NCBI RefSeq assembly: GCF_030656875.1
Contig: NZ_CP130943.1
Coordinates: 1,550,001-1,614,000, forward strand
Direction: 5' to 3'
Origin: Prescottella sp. R16
GTDB taxonomy: Bacteria > Actinomycetota > Actinomycetes > Mycobacteriales > Mycobacteriaceae
DNA length: 64,000 nt
The notes below the pieces were generated by a model, which did no database searches, was not told where the DNA came from, and saw nothing but the letters and a program-made list of their open reading frames with translations. Made by a program: the position numbers and the translations under genes. Positions 1 to 8,785 of the stretch are shown here, piece by piece (within the stretch, counting starts at the first letter, position 1; the number at the start of each line of letters is the position of its first letter).

Positions 1-3000
1 TGCTCGCCGTAGCGGGCCATCAGCTGACGGAACGTGGCACCGCCGCGTTTGCGGTCGAGGAGACGACGCAGCTCCCCGATGTCGCCGCGCAGGGCGCCGG
101 CCCGGAAGGGGCGTCGGGCCAGCAGGGACGCCGGCAGCGCCCGCACCTGCTCGGCGCGCAGCACGTCCGCGGCTACCGCGAAATCGTCCACCTCGCCGTC
201 GCGCAGCGCGGTGTCGAAATCGGCGAGTCCGCTCACCCGGCGCCGCTCGGCGATCGACGCGTGCGCCACACCCCGGATGAACGCGACCGGCGCCTCACCG
301 GCGGAGATCCGGCCGGCCAGCAGGTCGTCGACGAACTCGGTGAGCCCGGCCCGGCGGAGTGGATCGAGGAAACCCGACAGCCGCGACCAGGTCCGGAACC
401 GGCGGGCGCCGCTGCTGCGGGCCTCGTCGGTCCATGCCGCGCTGTCCCGCTCCCATGCCGCGAGCCAGTGCGCGTCGCCCCGCCACCGGGCGAGCGACTC
501 GTCGTCGGCGCCGACACAACCGCACCAGGTCGTCCACGCCGCCGACACCTCGTCGAGGAGACGGATCTCGTCGGCGGTGGGGAAGCCCTGCGACACGAGC
601 AGCTGCCACAGTTCCGGTTCGGCGTCGACGAACGCGACCGTCGCGGCAATGTATTCGAAGATCGGCGCCAGGTCGTCGATACTGTGGGCCGCCAACGGAT
701 TCCACGCCACCGGAGCGAACGGTCCCAACAACTCGGCCGCCTGCGTGCGGATACGGGTCACATGTTCGCGGGCACCCGGGATCGCCCGCAGCAACGGCAG
801 CACCCGATCCGGTGCCAGGTCCGCACCGGAGACGGCGAACGGTTCGATGCTCCGCTGGAACTGTTCGGCCCGCTTCTTCTTGCCGAACACCCCCTTGTCG
901 ACGTTCTCCGCCTCCGTCACGAACGCGGTGATGTCCCCGGCCTCGACGAACATCGGATCGAACATCGCCAGCAGCGGGGCACAGTACTGGTGGAGACGCC
1001 GGATCTCGGCGTGCAGGGCGTCCCGTCCGGCAGCGAACTGCGGCCCCCGCATCCACGCGAGCGTGGCGGCGTCGGGGACCGGGCGTCCGAGCTGGCGGGA
1101 CGCGGGCACGTGGAGTGCGTCGATGCGAGCGGGCTCGTCGAGACACTCGAGCAGCGACCGCATCCGGGGATGCGCGTGAATCGATTCCAGGGCGGCGGCG
1201 AGCCGGGCGGCGTCCGCGGCCACCCGGGTCTCGTCGGCGGCGTCGGGTAGACGGCCGACGATCGCCCACGGACTGCCGTCGTGGACCGGGATCGAGCGAC
1301 CCAGCCTGGAGAACTGTTCGGCGGCGTCGGCCAGCTCCGTGCGAGAAACCGTGGGCGAGGTGACGAACGCCGTCGGAATCGGTGCGGTGACACCGGCTCC
1401 GACACCGAGGAGGTCGTCGTACGACACCCACAGCGACTGGTCGATACCGTTGCGGCCGTGGATTTTCGCGGGATAGTCCGCGAGCGGGGCGAGCCGGGTC
1501 CGGTAGTCGGCGAGCTTCGCGGTCCAACTGTGCTCGTTGTAGCGGACCGTGTGGTCGATCGAGGTGCGCAGCTGTTCGCGAATAGCGTTGGGGGTCTGGC
1601 TCTTCCCGTGTAGGTCGAGAGTGAACTCGCTCAGCCCCACCCGGCCCAGCCGCTTCTTCACCACATCGAGCGCCGCCTGCTTCTCGGCGACGAACAGCAC
1701 GGTCTTGCCCTCGTCGAGGGCGTGCGCGATCAGGTTCGTGATCGTCTGCGACTTGCCGGTGCCGGGCGGCCCCTCGAGAACGAACGTGCGCCCCTGTCCC
1801 GCGGCCACGACGGCACGCAGCTGGGAGCCGTCGGCGGGAATCGGGACGGGCACGGCGGCCTCGTCGACGACGATGTCGTCGAGACCGGAATCGTCGGTGG
1901 CCTGCGGATCGCGGAACGACTGACCGGCGTGATGCGTCAGATGCCGGACGATGGGACTCTGCTCGAGGACATCCCAGTGATCGGTGAGGTCCTTCCACAT
2001 CCCGAACGTGCCGAACTGGCAGATCGAGACCGTCGCGACCTCGTCGATCCGCAGGTCGATCTTGTTGTCGACCAATGCCGCCCGGATCCCTTGCAGGGCC
2101 TGGCCGATGTCGAGTCCGCTGGCGTCGAGCTTCGGCGATTCGAGCGCATCGATCGACACGTTGTGCTTGAGTCGCAGCCACTCGACGAGGCAGTAGTTCG
2201 GGGACGCGACTTCCGTTGTGTCGACGACGATCTGGTACGGGCTGCGCCCGGTCCCGCCGACGATCTTCACCGGCAACAGGAACAGTGGGGCGCGAGCCTC
2301 CGCACCGGTCGACGTGTGATGGATCAGCGCACCCAACGTCAGGTAAAGGTTGGAGCTGCCGGTCTCCTCGAACAGCATCCGGGCCGTGCGGGCCAGTTCC
2401 TTGAACCGTCGGACGTACAGGTCGCGGGACACGGCCGCATACACGGCATGATCCGTGGACAGGCTGTCGCGCAGCAGATCCGGGGCGATGTCGGCGGCGA
2501 CCCGGGCACCCTGCAGCTGGTGGATCGACGACAGGTCGTCGTGCGGCTGCATCGTGATCGGCTTGCCGGAATGAACGATGTCGTCGAGGACCGCCAGCCC
2601 CGATTTGGGGATGTGCAGGTCGACGACCTGCGCGGAACGCCGCAGATTCAGGAGCCGATTGCGGGTGCTCAGGTCGAGCAGCGACCGCTTCCACTTGCGG
2701 ACCCGCGCGGGTGCGTCGTCGGTGGTGTCGAGAACGGTGTCGACGTCCGCGGCGTGGGTCTCGAGATGATCCGGCAACTCCAGGACACTGTCGGAGAGCG
2801 GGATCGGCTCGTCGGAACGTTCGACCACCACCTCGTCGGAACTCGGGAGCGGGGTGAGCCCGTCCCGCCGCGCCCCACGGACGTTGAGGACGCCGTGCAG
2901 GTTCTCCGGCCGTGCGAAGTGACGCCCGCCGACGTCGACGGCGGACGCGAAACTTCCCGCCGCGGTGTCGTCGTAGTAGATCGCCTCGACCGGGACGGCG

Positions 3001-3872
3001 AGCCCCGATTCGACGAGGTTCACCATCGCGTTCTGTTCCGTCTCGGTGGCGCGGACGACGGTGGCGTCGTCGTCGCGGAGGAAGCCCGCGAACGCATGGC
3101 CTTCGACGAGCCAGACCAGGGGATACAGTCCGGCAGCCTCGAGGCAGGCCGCGTAGGTGACGGAGAGGTCGATGCAGGTGCCGAACCGGTCCTCGATGAC
3201 CTGCGCGGTGGTCCGAACCTTCTGCCCGGTGCGTTCGAACGACGCGGGCGGGTTGATGTACCGGATGCGACGCGACCGGAGCGCCTCGTACACGGCCGCA
3301 GCGATCTTCGCGGCCCGCTCCGGGCCACCCTGGTAGCCGTCGATCGCGGAACTGTCGGTGTTGCGGCCCAGGATCTCCGACGCGGCGTCGAGGACGGACA
3401 GGACGGCCCGCGTGTTGGGCTGCACGAACGCGGCGAGGGACTCGTAGTAGATCGGCGCGTTGAACCACTCGTTGTGGGCCAGAATGCGGGTGGGCACCGC
3501 CAGTTCGGTCGTGCCTGCCCACAGCCGGCCGATCGTCACCGTGATGGACGCGGGATGGCTCTCGTTCAGGCCCCGCAGATAGTCGACAGGGGGAGTGAAA
3601 GCCGCGAAATCGGTCCACGACACCGCGGCATCGGCGTCGAGCACGCCGTCATGGGTGCGGGACCAGGCCGGCGCGAGCTCACGGCCGTTGCCGTGCAACT
3701 GCACGGTCACCGACACATCGGTCATCGGTTGCCCCGACGTGTTCACCACCGTCAAAGCCGAAATCAACGGAACCCGGTTGTGCGCCAACGCCAGATTCAC
3801 AGCCGGCTGCCCCAGCAGACGGACCTCGAACCCGTCGGCCTCCACAACGACACCCTGCTCCAGCGACCCCAT
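1..3872 (-). CDS. DUF4011-type superfamily 1 helicase protein, 3' end beyond window
   Basis: At least 1290 residues are visible, and the reading frame is still open at the window edge, so the C-terminus is missing. The start is the ATG at 3872, preceded by a strong GGAGGGG. From the N-terminus I see a beta-rich domain (about 15-120), then a transglutaminase-like segment with Cys in RFGTCIDLS (about 233) and His in VEGHAFAGF (about 258). A DUF4011 segment with RKWKRSLLDLSTRNRLLNL follows near 395-415. The ATPase core begins at the Walker A GPPGTGKSQT (about 700), followed by FVAEKQAALDVVKKRL. Family members of this type are very long and usually end in a Vsr-like or DUF3320 nuclease-like region, which cannot be checked here. 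Similar DUF4011-helicase proteins have been listed, as I recall, among antiphage candidates. A defence role is inference; the domain call is firm. Confidence 0.85.
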   Translation of the reverse strand, partial: MGSLEQGVVVEADGFEVRLLGQPAVNLALAHNRVPLISALTVVNTSGQPMTDVSVTVQLHGNGRELAPAWSRTHDGVLDADAAVSWTDFAAFTPPVDYLRGLNESHPASITVTIGRLWAGTTELAVPTRILAHNEWFNAPIYYESLAAFVQPNTRAVLSVLDAASEILGRNTDSSAIDGYQGGPERAAKIAAAVYEALRSRRIRYINPPASFERTGQKVRTTAQVIEDRFGTCIDLSVTYAACLEAAGLYPLVWLVEGHAFAGFLRDDDATVVRATETEQNAMVNLVESGLAVPVEAIYYDDTAAGSFASAVDVGGRHFARPENLHGVLNVRGARRDGLTPLPSSDEVVVERSDEPIPLSDSVLELPDHLETHAADVDTVLDTTDDAPARVRKWKRSLLDLSTRNRLLNLRRSAQVVDLHIPKSGLAVLDDIVHSGKPITMQPHDDLSSIHQLQGARVAADIAPDLLRDSLSTDHAVYAAVSRDLYVRRFKELARTARMLFEETGSSNLYLTLGALIHHTSTGAEARAPLFLLPVKIVGGTGRSPYQIVVDTTEVASPNYCLVEWLRLKHNVSIDALESPKLDASGLDIGQALQGIRAALVDNKIDLRIDEVATVSICQFGTFGMWKDLTDHWDVLEQSPIVRHLTHHAGQSFRDPQATDDSGLDDIVVDEAAVPVPIPADGSQLRAVVAAGQGRTFVLEGPPGTGKSQTITNLIAHALDEGKTVLFVAEKQAALDVVKKRLGRVGLSEFTLDLHGKSQTPNAIREQLRTSIDHTVRYNEHSWTAKLADYRTRLAPLADYPAKIHGRNGIDQSLWVSYDDLLGVGAGVTAPIPTAFVTSPTVSRTELADAAEQFSRLGRSIPVHDGSPWAIVGRLPDAADETRVAADAARLAAALESIHAHPRMRSLLECLDEPARIDALHVPASRQLGRPVPDAATLAWMRGPQFAAGRDALHAEIRRLHQYCAPLLAMFDPMFVEAGDITAFVTEAENVDKGVFGKKKRAEQFQRSIEPFAVSGADLAPDRVLPLLRAIPGAREHVTRIRTQAAELLGPFAPVAWNPLAAHSIDDLAPIFEYIAATVAFVDAEPELWQLLVSQGFPTADEIRLLDEVSAAWTTWCGCVGADDESLARWRGDAHWLAAWERDSAAWTDEARSSGARRFRTWSRLSGFLDPLRRAGLTEFVDDLLAGRISAGEAPVAFIRGVAHASIAERRRVSGLADFDTALRDGEVDDFAVAADVLRAEQVRALPASLLARRPFRAGALRGDIGELRRLLDRKRGGATFRQLMARYGE

Positions 3873-4114
3873 CGCCCCTCCGCGAACGAACCCCCACCCG
3901 CCGGAACCGGCCGATGCACCGGCCGCACCATGCAGACCGATCCACGAAATGGTACGACCGGAGCCGACACGCCCGACACCAGGTCAGGAAAACGAGCCGT
4001 CCCCTCGTGAATGGACTGCGCCGGACGACAAGTCACCGACCAGTAAGTTCACGAAAAGTATGTGTGACGCCGCTTCTTGATCAGTCGAATGGGCCGCGCA
4101 CTAGGGGCTTTGGT

Positions 4115-4133
4115 CCCAATTTCTGGAATTGGG
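4115..4133. promoter_or_regulatory. 7-bp inverted repeat in the divergent promoter region
   Basis: CCCAATT and AATTGGG form a perfect inverted repeat separated by five bases. It lies in the 341-bp gap between the divergent DUF4011 gene (start 3872) and the SBD-like gene (start 4214), in the least GC-rich part of that gap. No T-run follows, so it reads better as a protein-binding site than as a terminator. Which protein binds is unknown. The rest of the gap holds no gene I can support. Confidence 0.45.
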
Positions 4134-4179
4134 TGGAGCTTTCCTCGGGTGAATGGCTGCGTCCGCTTCGGTGCTCCTT

Positions 4180-4206
4180 CTGACTCATTCCCGGACCGGC
4201 TACAGT
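4180..4206 (+). promoter_or_regulatory. possible promoter for a leaderless transcript
   Basis: CTGACT at 4180-4185 and TACAGT at 4201-4206 are separated by 15 bases. The -10-like hexamer ends seven bases before the GTG at 4214, and no Shine-Dalgarno sequence lies upstream of that GTG. This is the usual arrangement of a leaderless actinobacterial message. The hexamers are weak, so the call is tentative. Confidence 0.3.
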
Positions 4207-4213
4207 CCGGTTC

Positions 4214-4975
4214 GTGACACCGAAGGTCGACCTCTCCGCTCTGACCCGCCAATCCGTCCTCGACGCCATCACCGAGTTCGACGCACTCGGCCAGACCGAA
4301 TTCCTGCAACGACGAGGCTTCAAGCGGGCGAAGAACTACCGGTTGGTGCACGGTGGACGCTTCTACGATTCGAAGGCGATCGTCGGTGTCGCCCACGGCT
4401 ACGCAACCGGCGTGTTCGTCGACAACACCGGCTTCTCGGGTGGTCTCGCCACCGTCGCCGAATGCCTGTCGGGTCTGGGCTTCGTGGTCGATCACGGCCC
4501 CAAGGGTGCAAGCGGTGGCCTGCTCTGGGAACTCGAAGTGAACACCCGCGTGTTCACCGGCAACGGCCGAAGCGCCGCCTACAAGTACGTTGTCCTGCTG
4601 TGGGCTGTCGTGCGGCATCGACGGTCGCCCGGACCGGTGGCCTTCTCGAAGGTCCGGAAGGAGCTGGCGGACTATCTGGCCCCGTTCGCCGTCGCCGACT
4701 CGCCGCCGGATCCGATCGATCCGTGGGTGGCGCTGCGGAACAGCGGGTGGTGGACGCTGCACCTTCCGGAAGGCGTCGACAGCGCGTCGGTGACCAACCG
4801 AGAGGCGAAGTCCCTGACCAGATCCGACGACCTCCAGGCCGGGCTGAGTGTGTCCGTGCGTAACCGGCTTGACAACGAGGTGTGGCGGGCAGAGGCGACC
4901 GCCGTCCTGCTCAGACGGATCGACGAACTCGCCGGCACCGGTCAGTTGCCCACGGATGCAACCGGTTCCGACTAG
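4214..4975 (+). CDS. ScoMcrA-type head plus sulfur-binding-domain-like protein without HNH
   Basis: 253 residues from a GTG start. Residues about 5-95 match the N-terminal head of ScoMcrA-like HNH endonucleases: LTRQSVLDAITEFDALG, KNYRLVHGGRFYDSKAIVG, VAHGYATG and FSGGLATV. Residues about 125-245 resemble the phosphorothioate-DNA (sulfur) binding domain in order of elements: AYKYVVLLWAVVRH, VAFSKVRKELADYLAPF, DPWVALRNSGWWTL, and a final helix LLRRIDEL. The HNH nuclease that normally completes this architecture is absent, so the protein looks like a DNA-modification sensor rather than a nuclease. It diverges from the DUF4011 gene, which may supply the effector activity. The head call is solid; the SBD call rests on pattern memory. 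The last codon lies in a CTAG shared with the convergent gene. Confidence 0.65.
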   Translation: MTPKVDLSALTRQSVLDAITEFDALGQTEFLQRRGFKRAKNYRLVHGGRFYDSKAIVGVAHGYATGVFVDNTGFSGGLATVAECLSGLGFVVDHGPKGASGGLLWELEVNTRVFTGNGRSAAYKYVVLLWAVVRHRRSPGPVAFSKVRKELADYLAPFAVADSPPDPIDPWVALRNSGWWTLHLPEGVDSASVTNREAKSLTRSDDLQAGLSVSVRNRLDNEVWRAEATAVLLRRIDELAGTGQLPTDATGSD

Positions 4976-5241
4976 AAGAACGCGCTGCCCAATGTGCCCG
5001 TAGCCTCCAGGCTGTCGGCCTGTGTCCTCATGAAAGCCGCTACTATCCGGATAGATTCGACAAATCGGGCTGCTGCCGCGAGAGCCTGTCCCACGATGTT
5101 CTGTGCGCTTTCGTTTGCGACACCGGACAATCCGAGGTGCTGCACCTCCGACATTGCATCGGCGATCCTGGTAGCCAACTGCGACAGTGTCTCCTCCACT
5201 TCGCGAAAGTTGTCGGTACCGCCGAAGTTGAGGTTTGCCAT
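4972..5241 (-). CDS. small helical protein of a type VII secretion-associated block
   Basis: 89 residues, almost entirely predicted helix, with heptad-like stretches such as FREVEETLSQLATRIADAM. No signal peptide or transmembrane segment is visible. It lies 27 bases downstream of a lipoprotein gene in a block that starts with an EspC-like gene, so it may be a small secretion substrate or chaperone of WXG100-like size; it has no clear WXG motif. No good ribosome-binding site precedes the ATG at 5241, so the start is less certain. The stop codon overlaps that of the convergent 4214-4975 gene in a palindromic CTAG. Confidence 0.55.
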   Translation of the reverse strand: MANLNFGGTDNFREVEETLSQLATRIADAMSEVQHLGLSGVANESAQNIVGQALAAAARFVESIRIVAAFMRTQADSLEATGTLGSAFF

Positions 5242-5268
5242 GTCGCGAGACTATCCCCGCGGATCGAC

Positions 5269-6012
5269 TCACCACCCCGGATGGAACGGTTCGATGGCCG
5301 GCGGTTCCGCGTCGGTGCGTGTGGGCGCCGGCGGGTTCGGTCCACCCCAGCGTTGTTCGGCCCATGCGAGACAGGGGTCGCGATCCTCCGGCGCGGCACT
5401 CATTGCGAACTCCGTGATCTTCCAGTTGCCGAAGACGTCACCGGAGGGCCGCGCATCTCGACCGGGAGGGCCGGCGAGTACATAGGTTTCGGAGGGAACG
5501 AGGAGGTCTTCCGAGGATGGGGATGTGGGCGGTTCGGTCGCTGGATCGGACAGTCGTGCGCTGATCCGGTAGGCGTGCAGGACGTAGAACGGATCCCCCG
5601 TCGGTAGCCGGTATCTGTCGTCGGCGAGGGTTGAGATCTGGGTGGTGTCGAGGCAGACGAGCGCATCGAACCTGGTGGGGGACTCCTCGAGTTCGGCAAG
5701 TTGCATCCTCAGGGTGCCGATGCCGCCGTCGGGACCCTTGGATGGCAGGGTTCCCGCCCCGTCCGAGGCTTCGAGGTAGCCGGGGTAGGTGTAGCGGAGT
5801 CCCAGAGCCAACGAGATCTCGTCGCTTTCGACGGCCGCGCGCACGACTTGAGCTGCGGGGGAATCGAGGTCGACACCTGGCGTGCTTTCCCATCGGAACG
5901 ACTCCGCCCACAGCAGATCAGGGCTGCTGTCGACCGGACTTTCCTGAGCGCATGCGGCGACGGAAGCCAGGCACGTGATCAGGACTGCGGACAGTCGAAG
6001 CAGTCGCTTCAC
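5269..6012 (-). CDS. lipoprotein of unknown function
   Basis: 247 residues. The N-terminus MKRLLRLSAVLITCLASVAAC is a lipoprotein signal peptide with lipobox VAAC and acylated Cys21. The mature part has no family I recognise; it carries a Cys pair (in VCLDTT and DPCLAWAEQRW) that could form a disulfide outside the membrane, and a Pro-rich C-terminus. The gene overlaps the preceding large secretion-associated gene by four bases (ATGA), so the two are translationally coupled. A role at the cell surface with that partner is inferred from the coupling. Confidence 0.7.
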   Translation of the reverse strand: MKRLLRLSAVLITCLASVAACAQESPVDSSPDLLWAESFRWESTPGVDLDSPAAQVVRAAVESDEISLALGLRYTYPGYLEASDGAGTLPSKGPDGGIGTLRMQLAELEESPTRFDALVCLDTTQISTLADDRYRLPTGDPFYVLHAYRISARLSDPATEPPTSPSSEDLLVPSETYVLAGPPGRDARPSGDVFGNWKITEFAMSAAPEDRDPCLAWAEQRWGGPNPPAPTRTDAEPPAIEPFHPGW

Positions 6013-8384
6013 TGTGTAGGACCTTTCAGAATGCGGCTTCGGTAGGACGCCTCGTCCGTGATGTAGTCCGATTGGTTGTCTCGAGCAGAGTTGAGCGGCA
6101 GGTCGAACCGCTGGATCTCGAGCCCGCGGCGGTGAAGGAACTCTTCCACGGACGTTCGTAGGGTCGTTGTGATCCTCTGGTTCTCGGGATCGGCCATGAT
6201 ATCGGCGAGCGGTCGTATCCCTTGATCGTTGCGTAGGATTTCGGGGATGGCCGATCTACCGTCCGTGCCGTCGAGCATGCTCGGGTCCTTTGCCGCAACG
6301 GCTTCGAGCATCCGGTAGGCCCGTTGTGTCGCCAGGTCGCCTGCATTGATCCGGGTAGCTTCCTCCGGAATTATCAGCTTCTCCGTCTCCATCCCCGCCT
6401 GCACCACCGACGACGCCACGTCGAGGGGGATGGTCGCTGGTCCGCCGAGCCCGACGATGGTTTTGGTGGCGACGTCGATGGCGAGTTTCGTTCTGCCGGC
6501 GGCTTGTTCGGCTGCGGCGGTGTCGTCGAGGCCGCGGTCGTAGGCTTCGGCGCGTAGTCCTTGGTCCATGTAGCCGAGGAGGCGTCCGCTGGCTTCTCCG
6601 AGTTGGTAGCGGATGACGGTGGATTCGCCGTGGAGTTCGCCGAAGCGTCCGGCGTAGTCGTTGGTGCGTTCGATGATGGCGCCGTTGAACAGTGCGGACG
6701 CGGTCGTGTCGGTGTTCATCAGTGTGGCCAACCGGATCGACCGGATGTCTCCGCCTTCGCCGACTGCTGCTTCGCGGTCGAACCCGTGGGTGCGCGTTTC
6801 GGGCCCGTCGGCGATGTTCCCGAGGTACGGGGTGACGGACTGCGCGATCTGCTGGGTCAGTGCCGGATTGACCTCGCCGAGTGACCGCCCGTCCTGGCCG
6901 GGCAGGTTCATCATCGACTCGAACCCTCCGGTTGCGTCGCCGGTGAGCAGGGAGATCAGCCCGGTCGCGGCCCGTCCTGCCTGCTCGGACTGTTCGACGC
7001 TCACGTCCGGTCCGGGCACTGCGTTCTCGCCGATCCAGCCGAACAGGTCGGGGGCGCCGCGGTCGTCGTTCCAGTCGAAGTGCAGCAGCGGCGTCATCGT
7101 GTCCGCGGCGTTGTAGCCGGAATCGAGCGGTACCTGTTCCGAGCCTTCCCCGGTCAGTAGTTGGGTGATCGCCTCGGGGTTGCGTTCCGACACCTCGAGA
7201 TAGTCCCGCATCGGCTGCTCCACCAACTCCGGTGCCGTGCCCGAAAGCGCGGTTCCCTCGGCAAGGTTCGACGCCTGCCGGGTCAGCTCTCGCGCCAGTT
7301 CGGTGCCCGGCACATAGCCGGGTTCCGCCTCTTTCAACAGGGCCCCGAGTCGGCGGCTGTCCTCGTGGAAGCGGTATTCGTCGGCGAGCGCCCCGACATC
7401 CCTGGGATAGTGGATCGCATTGGCGTCGGCGCCGTGGGTGCGGGTCGAGATCAGCTCCCGCAGATCCGCCGGCAGCTGGTCGTACGAGCCGGGGGAGCGC
7501 AGGGCCCCGTTCTCGTCGACGCCACTGCCGACGTTCTCGTTCGATACCACCATCAGCCCGTTGGCCAGCGAATTCAGGGCCGGACCGGCACCCGGATCGC
7601 CGCCCGCCTCCTGCATGCGCAGATGATCGCCGAGCGCCAGGATCCCGTCCTTTCCGGCCGCCCGATACAGCTCGGTGTAGTAGTCGCGCACCGACTGCGG
7701 CAGCGTGTCGACCCGGCCGCCGGACGCCAGTGTTTCGAGTTCCGTCGAGGTCAGTCCCTGCACCGGCAGTTGGCTCGCGATCCGGTCGAGTGCCGCACCG
7801 TCTCCGGCCCTGGCCGCTGTCGCCAGCACGGAACCGTCCCCATGCCCCAGCCGGGCCGCCCCGTCCAGGATCGGCTCGGACGGATCTCCACCCGATCCGA
7901 TCTGGTCCCCGCACGCCCGGATTCGTTGCGCCGCTTCCTCGATCAGGCGCGCAACCGAAGTGTCCTCTCGGGCGAGCGATTCCGCAGCCTCGACGACGGC
8001 AACACGATGGACGTCCAGCACCTCGAGGGGCACGTCGCCGACAACGGTCCAGTCGTCGAGCACGGTGCAGCCGTCGGCATGCGCGGCCTCCACCCGCGCC
8101 AGCGCGGCGTCACGCGCCCAGTACAGCCGCGTGGCCGCACCGTCGAGGATCGCGGCCAGATCGCGAACCTCGTTCGAGAGGGACTGTCCAGCAGTATGTT
8201 CCGCATCGACTCGGTCGCGGGCGGCGTCGTAGGCGGATCCCGACCAGTTCTCGTGCAGGCTCTCCACGGACCGCGACATCCCGGTCAGCTCGTCGACGAA
8301 GCGGGTGTCGGCGGTGCTCGTGCGGGCGGCGGCGTCGGACAGCACGGCGGTGTTCCAGGACCGGACCTCCGGCAGCGACGGCAT
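6009..8384 (-). CDS. large type VII secretion-associated protein, WXG-like N-terminus
   Basis: 791 residues from the ATG at 8384, which overlaps the stop of the upstream EspC-like gene by one base (TGATG). The open frame continues upstream of this ATG, but only as an Arg/Gly-rich shadow of the EspC-like gene. Residues about 10-90 are helical with a WSGSAYDAARDRV turn, resembling the WXG helix-turn-helix that pairs with small partners for ESX export. The remainder is long, soluble and mostly helical. It resembles actinobacterial proteins annotated as TPR repeat region-containing that sit beside EspC/DUF2580 genes; I recall this from naming, not from a search. A secreted or surface role is likely; a toxin or enzyme activity is not visible. 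Confidence 0.65.
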   Translation of the reverse strand: MPSLPEVRSWNTAVLSDAAARTSTADTRFVDELTGMSRSVESLHENWSGSAYDAARDRVDAEHTAGQSLSNEVRDLAAILDGAATRLYWARDAALARVEAAHADGCTVLDDWTVVGDVPLEVLDVHRVAVVEAAESLAREDTSVARLIEEAAQRIRACGDQIGSGGDPSEPILDGAARLGHGDGSVLATAARAGDGAALDRIASQLPVQGLTSTELETLASGGRVDTLPQSVRDYYTELYRAAGKDGILALGDHLRMQEAGGDPGAGPALNSLANGLMVVSNENVGSGVDENGALRSPGSYDQLPADLRELISTRTHGADANAIHYPRDVGALADEYRFHEDSRRLGALLKEAEPGYVPGTELARELTRQASNLAEGTALSGTAPELVEQPMRDYLEVSERNPEAITQLLTGEGSEQVPLDSGYNAADTMTPLLHFDWNDDRGAPDLFGWIGENAVPGPDVSVEQSEQAGRAATGLISLLTGDATGGFESMMNLPGQDGRSLGEVNPALTQQIAQSVTPYLGNIADGPETRTHGFDREAAVGEGGDIRSIRLATLMNTDTTASALFNGAIIERTNDYAGRFGELHGESTVIRYQLGEASGRLLGYMDQGLRAEAYDRGLDDTAAAEQAAGRTKLAIDVATKTIVGLGGPATIPLDVASSVVQAGMETEKLIIPEEATRINAGDLATQRAYRMLEAVAAKDPSMLDGTDGRSAIPEILRNDQGIRPLADIMADPENQRITTTLRTSVEEFLHRRGLEIQRFDLPLNSARDNQSDYITDEASYRSRILKGPTQ

Positions 8385-8665
8385 CAGCCCACCCCGCCCA
8401 TGCCGGCCAGTGATGCGGTGAACTCTGCTTCGGTGACGTCGTAGTCGTCGGCGTTGCCGCGGGCGATCCCCGCCATTCGGTGCATCCGGTCCGCGACCCG
8501 CAGGTAGGCGCCCTCGACGAACTCGGCCGCCTGCTCGCACGCCGCGGCGGCCGCGGACCCGGCCAGCGGTGCTCCCGTGCCGATCACGTCGAGGCCGTCG
8601 ACTGCCGCGCCCGCGTCGTCCATCGCCGACGCGAACATGCGCAACCGCTCCGAATCCACCTTCAT
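8384..8665 (-). CDS. EspC/DUF2580-like type VII secretion target
   Basis: 93 residues starting at MKVDSERLRMFASAMDDAG, the typical start of EspC-like small ESX partners (a Val-Asp near the N-terminus, then a helix with conserved Leu and Ala). A further helix and a YDVTEAEF-like tail near the C-terminus recall the YxxxD/E secretion signal (Y-D-V-T-E). The start at 8665 is chosen because GGGGGA lies just upstream; a longer frame to 8782 adds only a Pro/Gly-rich leader without a ribosome-binding site. It is the first gene of a four-gene block and probably forms a helical pair with the 791-residue protein encoded next. Confidence 0.75.
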   Translation of the reverse strand: MKVDSERLRMFASAMDDAGAAVDGLDVIGTGAPLAGSAAAAACEQAAEFVEGAYLRVADRMHRMAGIARGNADDYDVTEAEFTASLAGMGGVG

Positions 8666-8785
8666 GTGTCCCCCCGCGACCGGCGATCTCCCCTGATCGA
8701 CCTGGTTCGGCGGCCAATGTACCGAAGGGTTTCCGGACGGTTGCGTTCGCCCGGAAAATTCCATCGGAGGCACCCCCGTCACGAC

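Noticed and set aside
295..3618. 1107-codon minus-strand open frame
   Set aside because: Arg/Gly/Pro-rich shadow in another frame of the DUF4011 gene, which has real domain motifs throughout.
4049..5365. 438-codon minus-strand frame antisense to the SBD-like gene
   Set aside because: No recognisable motif and skewed composition; the plus-strand protein has clear family sequence.
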